From: Actinophytocola oryzae
GTDB taxonomy: Bacteria > Actinomycetota > Actinomycetes > Mycobacteriales > Pseudonocardiaceae
Assembly (NCBI RefSeq): GCF_004364325.1
Contig: NZ_SOCP01000032.1
Location: 1 to 64,000, forward strand
Direction: 5' to 3'
DNA length: 64,000 bases
In this document: one piece after another, positions 33,727 through 43,068 of the stretch
How the letters are laid out: the number at the start of each line of letters is the position of its first letter
Numbering within the stretch: position 1 is the first letter of the stretch
The notes under the pieces: model-generated
Told to the model about the DNA's origin: nothing
Database searches by the model: none
What the model saw: only the letters and a program-made list of their open reading frames with translations
Made by a program: the position numbers and the translations under genes

Positions 33727-35644
33727 CCCACGTGTTGCACGCCGCCGGCGTGCGTTGCTGGAACCCCTTGTCCAGCAACGACTGCGCGTCCGGCGGCGCG
33801 TCCACACTGGACAGTCGCTGGCGGATCTCGCCGGTGATGTTGCCGTCGACGGCACCCCGGCCCGCCATGGCGCCGCTGGTGATGCCCGCCATGCAGGTGG
33901 CCTGCTGGTCGAGCCGCGTGTCCAGATCCGCGGCATCCCCGTCCGGTACCGCGGACGTGAGCTGGTCGAGCCCGTTGACGAACTGCAGCGCGCGGGCGTA
34001 CTCGCGGAAGAAGACGCCCAGGTACCTGCCGGGGTAGCGGCCGTTCTGCTCGGTGTCACGCAGGTGGGCGGGGGTCAGGTAGACGGTTCCGTCGCACTGC
34101 GTTGCGGGGCTCGTGGGGGCCAGCTCGCCGCACGACCGGGTCTGGACCGGACCGGTGACGGTGACGACGTTGACCTGGCCGTCGAGACCGGCTTCCTGCA
34201 GCACGGGCCGCCAGGCGTCGTCGGCGCAGGTCTTGGCGGCGGTGAAGAAGGCGGCCTGCTTGTCGTCGGCGGGGTCGAAGCGGGGGAGCGCGCAGGTGGC
34301 GTCCGGCATGCGGGTGGCGGCGGTGGAGAGCGGATGCTCGGCGAGTGCCTTGTAGGGGCCTGCCGGGGCGGGGCCGGTCGTGGTGGACGGCGGGGGAGGC
34401 GCCTGGGTGGAGCTGCTGATGACGGGCACCTCGGCGGACCCGCTCCCCGCGACGGCCTGCCTGGGCCGCACGACCGAGACGAAGGCGGCGACCGCCACCA
34501 ACCCGACGACGAGGACGACGGCCGCGCCGAGAGTGACGTAGTAGGCCGGGGTTCGTGTGGTGGGGGTCGCCTGTCGGCCTGGTGCCGGAGGTAGCGCGAC
34601 CTCGAACTGGTCGAGCGGCCAGCCGTCGGTGGCGGGATCGGAGGTGTCGGCAGCGACCGGCTCGGCGACGGTCGGCCCGTCTACCGAGTCACCCGCCTGG
34701 ACAGGTGCGGCGATGGTGGGCTCGTCGAGCGGCTCGACGTCGACCGGGTACGCGGCCGTCGGGCCACCGACGGCGAAGAAGGCGGGATACCTCGAGGCCT
34801 CGACCGCCTCGGCAATGGTGGGCCCGTCGACGCTGGTACCCGTCTCGACACGGGCCGGTTCGACCGGCTGCGCGACAGTCGGACCATCGACCCCGGCGGG
34901 CGGCTCGGGAAAGTCGGGTTCGTCGGGTGATCGCTGTGCTTGTTCGACGGGTGTAGTGCCGCCGGGTGTGTGTTCGCCCGCCTGGTCGGGGGTGGCGGGT
35001 TCGTGGAGTGGCTGGCTGGGCTGCTCGGTGCGTGGGGTTGCCTGGTTGGCTGTCGGCTCGGTGCGTGGGGTGGGGAGTTGGTCGGGTGACTGCCTCGCCT
35101 GTTCGGTGGGAACCGGGCCGGGTGACCGCTCGCCCTGCTGGTCGGGTGATTGGTTTGCCTGCGGGGCGGGTGCTGCCCAGTTGAATGCCTGCTCGCCCTG
35201 CCTGTTTGGTTCGGAGGCGGCGGGTTGAACGGGTGATTGGTCTGCCTGCTGGGCTGGTGTTGCCCAGCCGACCGCCCGCTCACCTACCTGGCTCGGATCG
35301 GGGGTGGCCGAGTCGTCGGATGGCCGGCCAGCCTGCTCGGCGGGTGTTGCCTCCCCGACCATCCCCTCGCCTGGCTGGTTCGGACCGGGAACGGGGAACT
35401 CGCCGGACGGTCGGCTTGCCTCCGCGGCCCTGGCGGGATCGGTTGTCGCTCCGCCCGCGTGACCAGGATCGGGAGCAGACGGGCCACCGACCTGGTGCCG
35501 AGTTCCCGCCTCCCCGACAGGAAACGGCGGTTCGTCGAGACGAGGGATCCGGTTCGGGCCGGTCAACGGGCCGTAGGTCGTCGGGCCGTAACCCGACAAC
35601 GCCTCGTCGGCCGGGTCATTCGGGGGGCCGCTCTCATGGCTCAT
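33719..35644 (-). CDS. Proline-rich repeat membrane protein with a degenerate neutral metallopeptidase domain
   Basis: The protein (641 aa) has a ~360-residue Pro/Gln/Glu/Ser-rich cytoplasmic region with imperfect repeats (variants of ATPAEQA, PDQ, GEHTPG, then DGPTIAEAV-like units) and one membrane helix (about residues 370-392). The extracellular domain has TCALPRFDPADD, LAPTSPATQCDGTVYLTP and FFREYARALQFVNGL, which tracks the YpfJ-type neutral zinc metallopeptidase family. The HExxH zinc motif is replaced by FREYA, so it is probably not catalytic. Four or more cysteines suggest disulfides. It follows the MerR gene by 40 bases. Confidence 0.8.
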   Translation of the reverse strand: MSHESGPPNDPADEALSGYGPTTYGPLTGPNRIPRLDEPPFPVGEAGTRHQVGGPSAPDPGHAGGATTDPARAAEASRPSGEFPVPGPNQPGEGMVGEATPAEQAGRPSDDSATPDPSQVGERAVGWATPAQQADQSPVQPAASEPNRQGEQAFNWAAPAPQANQSPDQQGERSPGPVPTEQARQSPDQLPTPRTEPTANQATPRTEQPSQPLHEPATPDQAGEHTPGGTTPVEQAQRSPDEPDFPEPPAGVDGPTVAQPVEPARVETGTSVDGPTIAEAVEASRYPAFFAVGGPTAAYPVDVEPLDEPTIAAPVQAGDSVDGPTVAEPVAADTSDPATDGWPLDQFEVALPPAPGRQATPTTRTPAYYVTLGAAVVLVVGLVAVAAFVSVVRPRQAVAGSGSAEVPVISSSTQAPPPPSTTTGPAPAGPYKALAEHPLSTAATRMPDATCALPRFDPADDKQAAFFTAAKTCADDAWRPVLQEAGLDGQVNVVTVTGPVQTRSCGELAPTSPATQCDGTVYLTPAHLRDTEQNGRYPGRYLGVFFREYARALQFVNGLDQLTSAVPDGDAADLDTRLDQQATCMAGITSGAMAGRGAVDGNITGEIRQRLSSVDAPPDAQSLLDKGFQQRTPAACNTWAK

Positions 35645-35684
35645 CGCGGTGGGTCCTCCGCCGGACGCCTCGGGTCGTCGGTCA

Positions 35685-36077
35685 TCAGGTTCTGGTGGCC
35701 TGGGTTTCCAGGGGTGGGGCCATCTCTCGCTGGTAATGGGCGATCTTCGCGCGGATGTGGTCCTGTTCGACCCGCAGGTGCTCGATCTTGTCGTCGATGT
35801 CGCGGTCGTGCTCGCGCAGCAGCTCCAAGCGCTCGGCGACCGTCTCGTCCCCGCCTCTGGCCAGCTCGGCGTAGCGGACCATGCGTTGGATGGGCATGCC
35901 GGTATCCCGCAGACAACGGAGGATGCGCAGCCACGCGACGTCGTCCCCCGTGAAGACCCGCTGGCCGCCCGGGTTGCGGGCGATGTCGTCGAGCAGCCCG
36001 ATCCGCTCGTAGTACCGCAGCGTGTCGAGGCTGAAACCGGTCTTCTCGGCCACCTGTCCCGGTGTGAACAGCTCCAT
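35685..36077 (-). CDS. MerR-family regulator
   Basis: This 130-residue protein starts with the winged helix FTPGQVAEKTGFSLDTLRYY (about residues 4-23), has the second wing NPGGQRVFTGDDVAWLRIL and ends in a long dimerisation helix (about residues 80-120). No C-terminal cysteines suggest metal sensing. The ATG at 36077 is preceded by TAGAAT (plus-strand 36086-36091) at leaderless -10 spacing, so it may have its own promoter inside the end of the upstream EAL-GGDEF gene. Confidence 0.88.
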   Translation of the reverse strand: MELFTPGQVAEKTGFSLDTLRYYERIGLLDDIARNPGGQRVFTGDDVAWLRILRCLRDTGMPIQRMVRYAELARGGDETVAERLELLREHDRDIDDKIEHLRVEQDHIRAKIAHYQREMAPPLETQATRT

Positions 36078-36088
36078 ATGCGTTGATT

Positions 36089-37747
36089 CTAGGCGGGAGC
36101 GCTCATCACACGACCCCGAAGCACGTCGATCCGGTCCGATTTCGGTCTGCCGAGCACCCAGCTCGACCTGCCCACCTGCTTCGCGCGGCTCTTCAGCGGC
36201 GCCAGCAGCCTGGACGCCTCGCGGTAGGAGCCCACCGAGCCCACCGCGCACACCAGCGACGCCAGCGACACGCTCACCGTCGAGTCGTCGACGGTCCACG
36301 GGCGGTCCACCACCTCGGCCGCGAGCGTGCCCGCCTCGTCGACGTCCGTCACCACCAGGAAGTCGTCGCCGCCCACGTGGGCCACGCGGGTGCCGGGCAG
36401 GCGGGCCGCCAGGTCGGACAGGGCGCGGCCGATCGCGCGGATGAGGTCGTCGCCCGCCGCGAAGCCCTTCGTGTCGTTGACCTGCTTGAACGCGTCCACG
36501 TCCAGCCAGCTCACCACGAACATGTCGCCGCGTTCGATGCGCCTGTCGATCTCGCGGGTCACCACGCCGGTGCCGGGCAGTCTCGTCAGCGGGTTCAGTG
36601 CCACGGCCTGCTCGACCTTCGCCTCGGCCACGCCGCGCATCACCTCCGTCAGCCGGACGATCCCGACACACCGCCCCACCCCGTCGACCACCACCACGTC
36701 GTCGCCCGCGCGGGCGCCCTCGGTCTCGCCCACCGCCTCGAGCAGCTCGATGCTGCTGGCATCGGCGCGGATGGTGCGTGGCGGGTCGGCGTGCCGGGCG
36801 GCAGGCTTGCTCGCGTGCAGCGCGTGCCCGTACGGGCCCGTCACGGCGAGCAGGAAGCGGCTGCGGTCCAGCGACCAGCGCGGCCTCTTGCCCGAGTCGA
36901 CCAGCACCACGCTCGTGACCTCGGGCGACTCGACGAACACCTGCCGCACCTGCTCGGAGGTCGTGGCCTCCGACATGGTCACCGCCGGGTGGATCAGGTC
37001 GGCCACCAGCGGTCCGCCCGGACCCACCGGCACCCCGTCCAGCCGGGTGATCTCCGGCGCCACATACGTCGGCATGCCGACCTGCGCGGACGCCATGAGG
37101 TTGCCCTGCGCCACCGGAACACCCAGCTTGCTCAGCAGGGCGAGCTGGTCCTCGAACTCGACGCCGACCGCCGCGAGACGGATGCCGGTGCGGCCCGCCA
37201 GGTGGCCGAGCGCCTCGATCAGGGCTACCACGGCCGGGTTGCCGGGCACGCCGTGCAACAGGTACGCGTCGAGCTTCACCATGTCGGGCACGACGTCCGC
37301 GATGATCGACAGCGGCAGGTCGCCGTCCCCGGCGCCGTCGAAGGCGATGCGGAAACCCTGCTCCCGCAACAGGTTCAGTCCGTCGAGCAGTGCGCTGCGG
37401 TGCAGTCCGCCGAACGGTGGTGTGACCTCGACGGTGACGTCGGCCTGCCGCCTGCCGGTCGCCCTCAACGCGGGCAGCAGCATCCGAAGGAGTTCATCCG
37501 ACCGGGTGATGGTGACGGCCAGTACGTTCACGTGCAGTGGCACCTCGGCCGAGGTCGCGGCGCGGATGGCGCCTGCCGCGAGCTCGATGTCCACCTCGAC
37601 GAGCTGCCCGGCGCGTGCGGCGTCGCGGAGGACGTCGTGGATCGTGCCGGTCCCGGGACGCGCGAGTGCCTCGAGTGCGAGCAGCCGTCCCGTGCGGGTC
37701 GACAGCATGGGCTGGAACGCGTATGACAGTTCGGGCACCGTGGCCAC
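36089..37747 (-). CDS. EAL-CBS-GGDEF protein with a degenerate EAL domain
   Basis: The 552-residue cytoplasmic protein has an N-terminal EAL-like domain (about residues 5-230), a CBS-pair-like middle (about residues 250-375) and a GGDEF domain (about residues 385-520). EAL survives as LLALEALARP, but the metal-binding motifs are altered: the D-D-F-G loop reads FDGAGDGDL and the late Q-G-x-x-x-G reads QGNLMA, so phosphodiesterase activity is doubtful. The GGDEF motif is GGDDF with LDVDAFKQVNDTKGF upstream, compatible with diguanylate cyclase activity. CBS domains may sense nucleotides. The start is a GTG. Confidence 0.85.
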   Translation of the reverse strand: MATVPELSYAFQPMLSTRTGRLLALEALARPGTGTIHDVLRDAARAGQLVEVDIELAAGAIRAATSAEVPLHVNVLAVTITRSDELLRMLLPALRATGRRQADVTVEVTPPFGGLHRSALLDGLNLLREQGFRIAFDGAGDGDLPLSIIADVVPDMVKLDAYLLHGVPGNPAVVALIEALGHLAGRTGIRLAAVGVEFEDQLALLSKLGVPVAQGNLMASAQVGMPTYVAPEITRLDGVPVGPGGPLVADLIHPAVTMSEATTSEQVRQVFVESPEVTSVVLVDSGKRPRWSLDRSRFLLAVTGPYGHALHASKPAARHADPPRTIRADASSIELLEAVGETEGARAGDDVVVVDGVGRCVGIVRLTEVMRGVAEAKVEQAVALNPLTRLPGTGVVTREIDRRIERGDMFVVSWLDVDAFKQVNDTKGFAAGDDLIRAIGRALSDLAARLPGTRVAHVGGDDFLVVTDVDEAGTLAAEVVDRPWTVDDSTVSVSLASLVCAVGSVGSYREASRLLAPLKSRAKQVGRSSWVLGRPKSDRIDVLRGRVMSAPA

Positions 37748-37798
37748 GGCCTATCTTCCCTCGCGCGCGGCCCCGGGTCAGCCCATGTCACCCACTGT

Positions 37799-38119
37799 TC
37801 ACCGAGCCAGCCAGCGCGCGTACTGCTGCCGATCCGCCTTCGTGACCTTCGCCCGTTCGGTGACCGACAGGCTGAACCAGTCGGGCCGCAGCTGCTGGGG
37901 TGACTCGGCCCACGCGAGCACGTCGCGGTAGTCCTGCCGCGCGCTGTCGACGTAGTGCCTCGGGGAGTCGCGCCGGTCCTCGTCGGTGAGCTTGACGATG
38001 GCGAGCTGGACACGCAGCCTCTCGGGGCCCGTGTACTCGTCGAGCTGGCGTTTCACGTCGAGCGGGTCGGCGTCCGGGAGGGCCTGCCGGATCTTGGCGA
38101 GGAGCTTCTCTGGGGTCAT
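37799..38119 (-). CDS. Conserved hypothetical protein
   Basis: This 106-residue soluble protein starts MTPEKLLAKIRQALPDADPL and contains HYVDSARQDYRDVLAWAESP and a basic tail. It is charged and mostly helical, with no signal peptide. I do not recognise a family. It lies 51 bases upstream of the EAL-CBS-GGDEF gene on the same strand, so they may be cotranscribed, and it is divergent from the dNTPase-like gene. Confidence 0.65.
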   Translation of the reverse strand: MTPEKLLAKIRQALPDADPLDVKRQLDEYTGPERLRVQLAIVKLTDEDRRDSPRHYVDSARQDYRDVLAWAESPQQLRPDWFSLSVTERAKVTKADRQQYARWLAR

Positions 38120-38464
38120 GGCATGATCATCTTCCGGCGGAGGCGAGTCGGAGCGGTGGTGGACGTCGCGGCCATCGCCGGTGAGGTCGGCACGCCCGGA
38201 CCCGCAACCGATACACGACCCTGGCCGCCACCGGCCACAGGACACGCCGAACCGCCCGGTGTCCCACCCGAACGGTACCGGCGACGTCGTGGCCAGCCGA
38301 AACGTCTCGCGGAGGCCGAACCCGGCCGCGGGGCGGACCCGCTCGACCCCGGCGTGGAGCAGCCACGTGGTTCGCCGAGGCCGGGGCCTGGCTGGTATCC
38401 CTCGCACATTCGGTGGCCGGGTAACACCGTTGTCACCCGGTGGTCGCGCACTAGGGTCGTGGCC
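38120..38464. other. 345-base divergent intergenic region without a convincing gene
   Basis: Open frames exist on both strands but show low-complexity Arg/Pro/Gly composition expected from GC-rich noncoding DNA. The only signal I can support is the promoter at its right end (38430-38457). The promoter of the minus-strand gene at 38119 should lie at the left end. Confidence 0.55.
38430..38457 (+). promoter_or_regulatory. Sigma-70-type promoter of the HD dNTPase-like gene
   Basis: TTGTCA at 38430-38435 and TAGGGT at 38452-38457 are separated by 16 bases. The -10 ends seven bases before the ATG at 38465, so transcription would begin at or next to the start codon, giving a leaderless mRNA. No Shine-Dalgarno sequence is present, which agrees. 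Confidence 0.6.
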
Positions 38465-40030
38465 ATGACTGATCAGGTCGACCCCCGGGAGGAGCGTCGC
38501 TCGGAGCAGGTTGCCGGGCCGGCCGCCGGGGACCTCGCGGCCAGCCCGTTCCGGGTCGACAGGGACCGGATCGTCGCCTCGCCGTTCTTCGCGCGGCTCG
38601 GCGGTGTTACCCAGGTCGTCAGCGCGAGCGGGTCGGGTCTGCTGCACAACCGGCTCACGCACAGTCTCAAGGTCGCCCAGGTCGCGAGGGCCATCGCCGA
38701 GCGGCTGCTCGCCGACCCGGTCTTCGTGCCCATGCTCGACAAGCTCGGCGGGTGCGACCCGGACGTCGTCGAGGCCGCCGGGCTCGCCCACGACCTCGGC
38801 CACCCACCCTTCGGGCACCTCGGCGAGCAGGTCCTCGACCGCCTCGCCCGCCACCGCTTCGGCCTGCCGGACGGGTTCGAGGGCAACGCCCAGAGCCTGC
38901 GCATCGTCACCACCACCGAGACCGGCGGGCCCGGCGCCGTCGGGCTCGACCTCACCGCCGCCGTCCGCGCGGCCATGCTCAAGTACCCCTGGACCCGCCT
39001 CACCCACCCCGACCCCCACCCCCGCCACCTGGCCACCCCGCCGCGTGGCGCGTCGGCCCCCGCGGACGAGCCGGGCACCGGGTCCACCAAGTTCTCCGTC
39101 TACGTCACCGAACTCGACGACATGGCCCAGGCCCGCGCCCCCTTCGCAGGCCGCCTCGCCAGCTGGCAGCAGACCGTCGAGGCCTCCGTCATGGACCTCG
39201 CCGACGACATCGCCTACGCCATCCACGACCTCGAGGACTTCCACCGCATCGGCGTGCTCCAGCACGCACCCGTCGCCGCCGAGCTGGGGCACTGGCTCGG
39301 CAACGCCCTCGAGCTGGCCGCGCTCGACGACGCGGATCTCGCCGCGCGGGCGCGCCGCCCCGGGTACTCCCTCGAACAGCTCCGCCGCCGCATGCACCGC
39401 AGGGACGCCTGGGTCGTCGACGACGACGCGTTCGTCGCCGCGGTCACCAGGGTGCGGACGGAGCTGGTCGACGGGTTGCTCGGGTCGCCGTTCGACGGGT
39501 CGGTCGAGGCCGAGCAGGCCGTCGCCGGGTTCTCGTCCGGCTGGACCGTGCGGCTGGTCGACGGCATGACCGTCGTGCTGGACCCGCCCGTCCGCTCGGG
39601 GCACGTCCTGCTCGCGCCCGCCCAGTGGCACGAGGTCCAGGTCCTCAAGTTCGTCCACCGCAGGTTCGTCCTGCTGCGGCCCGACCTCGCACTGCACCAG
39701 CGCGGGCAGGCCACCCTGGTCACCTCCCTGGTGGAGGCACTCGCGCAGTGGCTCACCGACCGGCACGAGGCCAACCGGCTGCCCCGCCGGCTACAGGACC
39801 TTGTGGAACTCTCGGAGACCGAGTACCGCGCGCTCGCCGCGACCGATATGTCCACTCTGGTCGAGGCGCTCGGCGAGGCGCCCGACCGCGAGCACGGAAT
39901 TCGTGAGTTGGCAAGGGGTAGAGCGGTCGTCGACTTCGTCGCGTCCCTAACGGACAGTCAGGCAGCGACCCTCCTCGACGCCCTGACCGGACGCAGCTCG
40001 CAGCCCTGGTCCGACGCCTTCGTTCTCTAA
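38465..40030 (+). CDS. dGTPase-like HD-domain deoxynucleotide triphosphohydrolase
   Basis: This 521-residue protein has the dNTPase pattern: RLTHSLKVAQVAR (about residues 60-72), AGLAHDLGHPPFGHLGE (about residues 100-116) with the HD pair, DLADDIAYAIHDLEDF (about residues 241-256) and FEGNAQSLRI. Such enzymes hydrolyse dNTPs to deoxynucleosides and triphosphate; some homologues affect phage growth or mutation rate. A loop of about 40 Pro/His-rich residues near 175-205 is longer than usual. It is probably leaderless. Confidence 0.85.
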   Translation: MTDQVDPREERRSEQVAGPAAGDLAASPFRVDRDRIVASPFFARLGGVTQVVSASGSGLLHNRLTHSLKVAQVARAIAERLLADPVFVPMLDKLGGCDPDVVEAAGLAHDLGHPPFGHLGEQVLDRLARHRFGLPDGFEGNAQSLRIVTTTETGGPGAVGLDLTAAVRAAMLKYPWTRLTHPDPHPRHLATPPRGASAPADEPGTGSTKFSVYVTELDDMAQARAPFAGRLASWQQTVEASVMDLADDIAYAIHDLEDFHRIGVLQHAPVAAELGHWLGNALELAALDDADLAARARRPGYSLEQLRRRMHRRDAWVVDDDAFVAAVTRVRTELVDGLLGSPFDGSVEAEQAVAGFSSGWTVRLVDGMTVVLDPPVRSGHVLLAPAQWHEVQVLKFVHRRFVLLRPDLALHQRGQATLVTSLVEALAQWLTDRHEANRLPRRLQDLVELSETEYRALAATDMSTLVEALGEAPDREHGIRELARGRAVVDFVASLTDSQAATLLDALTGRSSQPWSDAFVL

Positions 40031-40188
40031 GTCGTTCACAGACGGCAACTGTTAACACACACCGGGTGTCATTGCGCCGAATGGCCGCTGTGTTGCTTTG
40101 TTTTCGACCATACGTTGAGCCTGGCCGGGGGCACCGGCACTGGGCGTCGTGAGTCGGGGCACGGCCAAGCAAAACGCGGAGGGCATCC

Positions 40189-43008
40189 GTGCGTTTACCT
40201 GCACACGCTTCACGAAGAACACGAGTCCTGATGACCGGGGCGGCCTGCCTGCTCGCGGTGGTGGGGCTCGCAGGCCCGGCGGTCGCCGCGCCGCAGCCTG
40301 GGGACAAGACGATCTCGGCTGAGAAGAACGCGGCGAACCAGATCGCCGCGCTGCAGGACATCAAGAAGAGTCTGTCCCCGGCGGAAGCCAAAGTGGACAG
40401 CCAGCTCGTGCTGCAGCAGCGAATGACCACGAACCGGGCCTCGACCACCGCGGTCCCGATGCTGCAGAACGGTGTCGAGAAGACCGCGAGCGGCAAGGTG
40501 CTCGTGGACATCCGCGCGACCGTCAGCGACGCACTGCTGAAGGACCTCGCCGCGAAGGGCGCTGCCGTCAAGGCGGTCTCCACGCGGTACGGCAGCGTCC
40601 GGGCCGAGGTGCCACTGTCCTCGGTCAACACGATCGCGGCACGGGCCGACGTCAGGCGGGTCGAGGAGGCGGACGGTGCCATGACCGCCCGCGAGCTCAG
40701 CCCCAACGGTGGCAAGACCTCCTCGGAAACCAAGGAGCAGAAGGAGAAGCGGATCGCGCAGAACACGCGCGAGGCCATCTCCGACCGCGCCGGCGCGGTG
40801 GACAGTGAGGGCGACCGCGCGCACAACGCGGACACCGCCCGCGGCGACATCGGCGTGACCGGTGTCGGCGTCAAGATCTGTGCTCTCTCCGACGGTGTCG
40901 ACTCGCTGGCCACGTCACAGGCCGGCGGCGAGCTCGGTGACGTCGACGTGCTGGCCGGCCAGGCCGGTTCCGGCGACGAGGGCACCGCGATGCTGGAGAT
41001 CATCCACGACGTGGCGCCCAACGCCGCGCTCGGCTTCGCCACCGCGTTCAACAGCGACGCGAGCTTCGCGGACAACATCCGCGCGCTGCGCTTCGACCGC
41101 GGCTGCGACATCATCGTCGACGACATCATCTACTTCAAGGAAGCCCCGTTCCAGGACTGGATCATCGCCCAGGCCGTGAACGACGTGATCGCTGACGGCG
41201 CGCTCTACTTCTCCTCCGCGGGCAACGAGGGCAACACTGCCGACGGCACCGCTGGTCACTGGGAGGGCGACTACGTCAACTCCGGCCAGATCGTCGGCAA
41301 GTTCGCAGGCTACGCCCACGACTTCGACCCCGGCCCCGGCACGCAGATCTTCGAGCCGCTGTCGAACGAGTCCGCGGGCGCCCCGCTCATCCTCACCTGG
41401 GCGGACCCGACCGGTGGCTCGGCCAACGACTACGACCTCTACATCCTGGACGCGGCAGGCAACGTGCGTGGCACGAGCCAGAGCTTCCAGACCGGTACCC
41501 AGGACCCGTACGAGCGCATCGACGTTCCGTCGGGTGCCGGGCTGCGGATCGCGGTCGTGAAGTTCACCGGCGCCGACCGGTACTTCTCGCTGTCCGCGCT
41601 GCGTGGGCGGTTCGAGGACCAGTCCGACCTGAAGGCGTTCACCACCACGGGTGTCACGTTCGGCCACTCGGCCGCCCGCGGCGCGTTCTCCGTGGCCGCG
41701 GCACCCGCCGCCGATCCGCTGCCCTTCGACCTCGAGGCAGGCGACCCGCCGAACCCGGCCGGGCCGTTCCCGAACGCGTTCGACTCGTCCTCGAAGTGGG
41801 AGCGCTTCAGCTCCGACGGCCCGCGCAAGGTGTTCTTCGAGGCCGACGGCACCCCCATCACCCCGGGCAACTTCAGCTCGACCGGTGGCGAGGTGCGCCA
41901 GAAGCCGGACATCACGGCCGCTGACGGTGTCGCGACGTCCGTCGACGGCTTCATCCCGTTCTTCGGCACCTCGGCAGCGGCACCGCACGCCGCGGCCATC
42001 GCGGGTCTCGTCCTGTCCGGCAACCCCGGCATCGACCCCGCGGAGGTCCGTGAGGCCCTCACCCAGACCGCGATCGACCTCGGCGCCCCCGGCGTCGACC
42101 CGGTCACCGGCCACGGCGTGATCCTCGCCGACCGCGTCCTCGGCTACACCGGTGCGAGCCCGCAGCCGCTGGCCGTCCCGGAGACGCCGAAGGTCACGGC
42201 GGACGACGGTGGCGCCTACGTCGACCCGGGCGACACCCTGACGGTCTCCCTCCCGGTGACCAACCAGGGTGACGGCACCGCGGTCTCCACGAGCGTCGTG
42301 CTCACGACGTCCACCCCGGGCGTCACGATCACGCCGCGCGCGCAGTCCTACGGCACGATCCCGGCAGGCGAGACCGTGGTGAAGGACTACAAGGTGACGG
42401 TGCCCGCCTCGCAGGAGGTCGGCGTCCCGATCCAGTTCACCGCACGGGTGACCTTCGCGGGCACGTTCTCGCCGAAGACGTCGTCGTTCCTGGTCGACGT
42501 CGGCAGGCCGTCCGAGGAGTCGGTGGCCTTCGCCTACAGCGGCGCGGCCGTCCCGATCCCGGACAACAGCCAGGTCGGCGCCACGGTGTCGATCCCGGTG
42601 TCCGGCTTCGGCCGCGCGTCGAAGATCTCGTTCTCGGTCGACGGCGCGACGTGTAGCACGGCGACCGGCTCGACGACCGTGGGCATCGACCACACCTACG
42701 TCGGTGACCTGGTCGGGCAGCTGATCGCGCCGAACGGCACGACGGCGACCGTGTTCAGCAACGACGGCGGCAGCGGCAACAACTTCTGCCAGGTCGTGTT
42801 CGACGACGCCGCGGCGACCCCGTTCGCCACGGTCGAGGCGGGCGACGCGCCGTACTCGGGCACGTGGCAGCCGGCCAGCCCGCTCGACGCGCTGCGTGGC
42901 GCGGCGGTGGACGGCACGTGGAAGTTCTTCGTGCGTGACACGGCCGGTGCGGACACCGGTTCGGTCCGCGCGGTCTCGTTGCACTTCAACGGGTACGTCC
43001 GTCCGTAG
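40189..43008 (+). CDS. Secreted S8-family subtilase with P-domain and atypical second motif
   Basis: The protein (939 aa) has a Sec signal peptide ending AGPAVAA (about residue 34), a propeptide, a subtilase core, an inserted domain, a CARDB-like segment and a C-terminal proprotein-convertase P-domain (about residues 780-939). The Asp region is KICALSDGVDSL (about residue 232) and the Ser region GTSAAAPHAAAIAGL (about residue 592). At the position of the usual H-G-T-H motif it reads GDEGTAMLEIIHDVAP (about residues 262-277), so the catalytic histidine appears replaced by an acidic residue. The start is a GTG with GGAGGG upstream. Confidence 0.88.
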   Translation: MRLPAHASRRTRVLMTGAACLLAVVGLAGPAVAAPQPGDKTISAEKNAANQIAALQDIKKSLSPAEAKVDSQLVLQQRMTTNRASTTAVPMLQNGVEKTASGKVLVDIRATVSDALLKDLAAKGAAVKAVSTRYGSVRAEVPLSSVNTIAARADVRRVEEADGAMTARELSPNGGKTSSETKEQKEKRIAQNTREAISDRAGAVDSEGDRAHNADTARGDIGVTGVGVKICALSDGVDSLATSQAGGELGDVDVLAGQAGSGDEGTAMLEIIHDVAPNAALGFATAFNSDASFADNIRALRFDRGCDIIVDDIIYFKEAPFQDWIIAQAVNDVIADGALYFSSAGNEGNTADGTAGHWEGDYVNSGQIVGKFAGYAHDFDPGPGTQIFEPLSNESAGAPLILTWADPTGGSANDYDLYILDAAGNVRGTSQSFQTGTQDPYERIDVPSGAGLRIAVVKFTGADRYFSLSALRGRFEDQSDLKAFTTTGVTFGHSAARGAFSVAAAPAADPLPFDLEAGDPPNPAGPFPNAFDSSSKWERFSSDGPRKVFFEADGTPITPGNFSSTGGEVRQKPDITAADGVATSVDGFIPFFGTSAAAPHAAAIAGLVLSGNPGIDPAEVREALTQTAIDLGAPGVDPVTGHGVILADRVLGYTGASPQPLAVPETPKVTADDGGAYVDPGDTLTVSLPVTNQGDGTAVSTSVVLTTSTPGVTITPRAQSYGTIPAGETVVKDYKVTVPASQEVGVPIQFTARVTFAGTFSPKTSSFLVDVGRPSEESVAFAYSGAAVPIPDNSQVGATVSIPVSGFGRASKISFSVDGATCSTATGSTTVGIDHTYVGDLVGQLIAPNGTTATVFSNDGGSGNNFCQVVFDDAAATPFATVEAGDAPYSGTWQPASPLDALRGAAVDGTWKFFVRDTAGADTGSVRAVSLHFNGYVRP

Positions 43009-43025
43009 CTGAATGAGATTCGAAG

Positions 43026-43055
43026 GGGCCGCCCACCGGTGTCGGTGGGCGGCCC
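43026..43055 (+). terminator. Perfect 12-bp hairpin terminator
   Basis: GGGCCGCCCACC at 43026-43037 pairs perfectly with GGTGGGCGGCCC at 43044-43055 around a six-base loop, followed by TACTCTTT. It lies 18 bases after the subtilase stop and before the next gene's start, so it most likely ends the subtilase transcript. Confidence 0.8.
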
Positions 43056-43068
43056 TACTCTTTCGACC

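Noticed and set aside
38120-38464. Minus-strand frame 38116-38466 and an upstream extension of the dNTPase-like gene
   Set aside because: Both are Arg/Pro/Gly-rich low-complexity sequence. The -10 at 38452-38457 places the real start at 38465.
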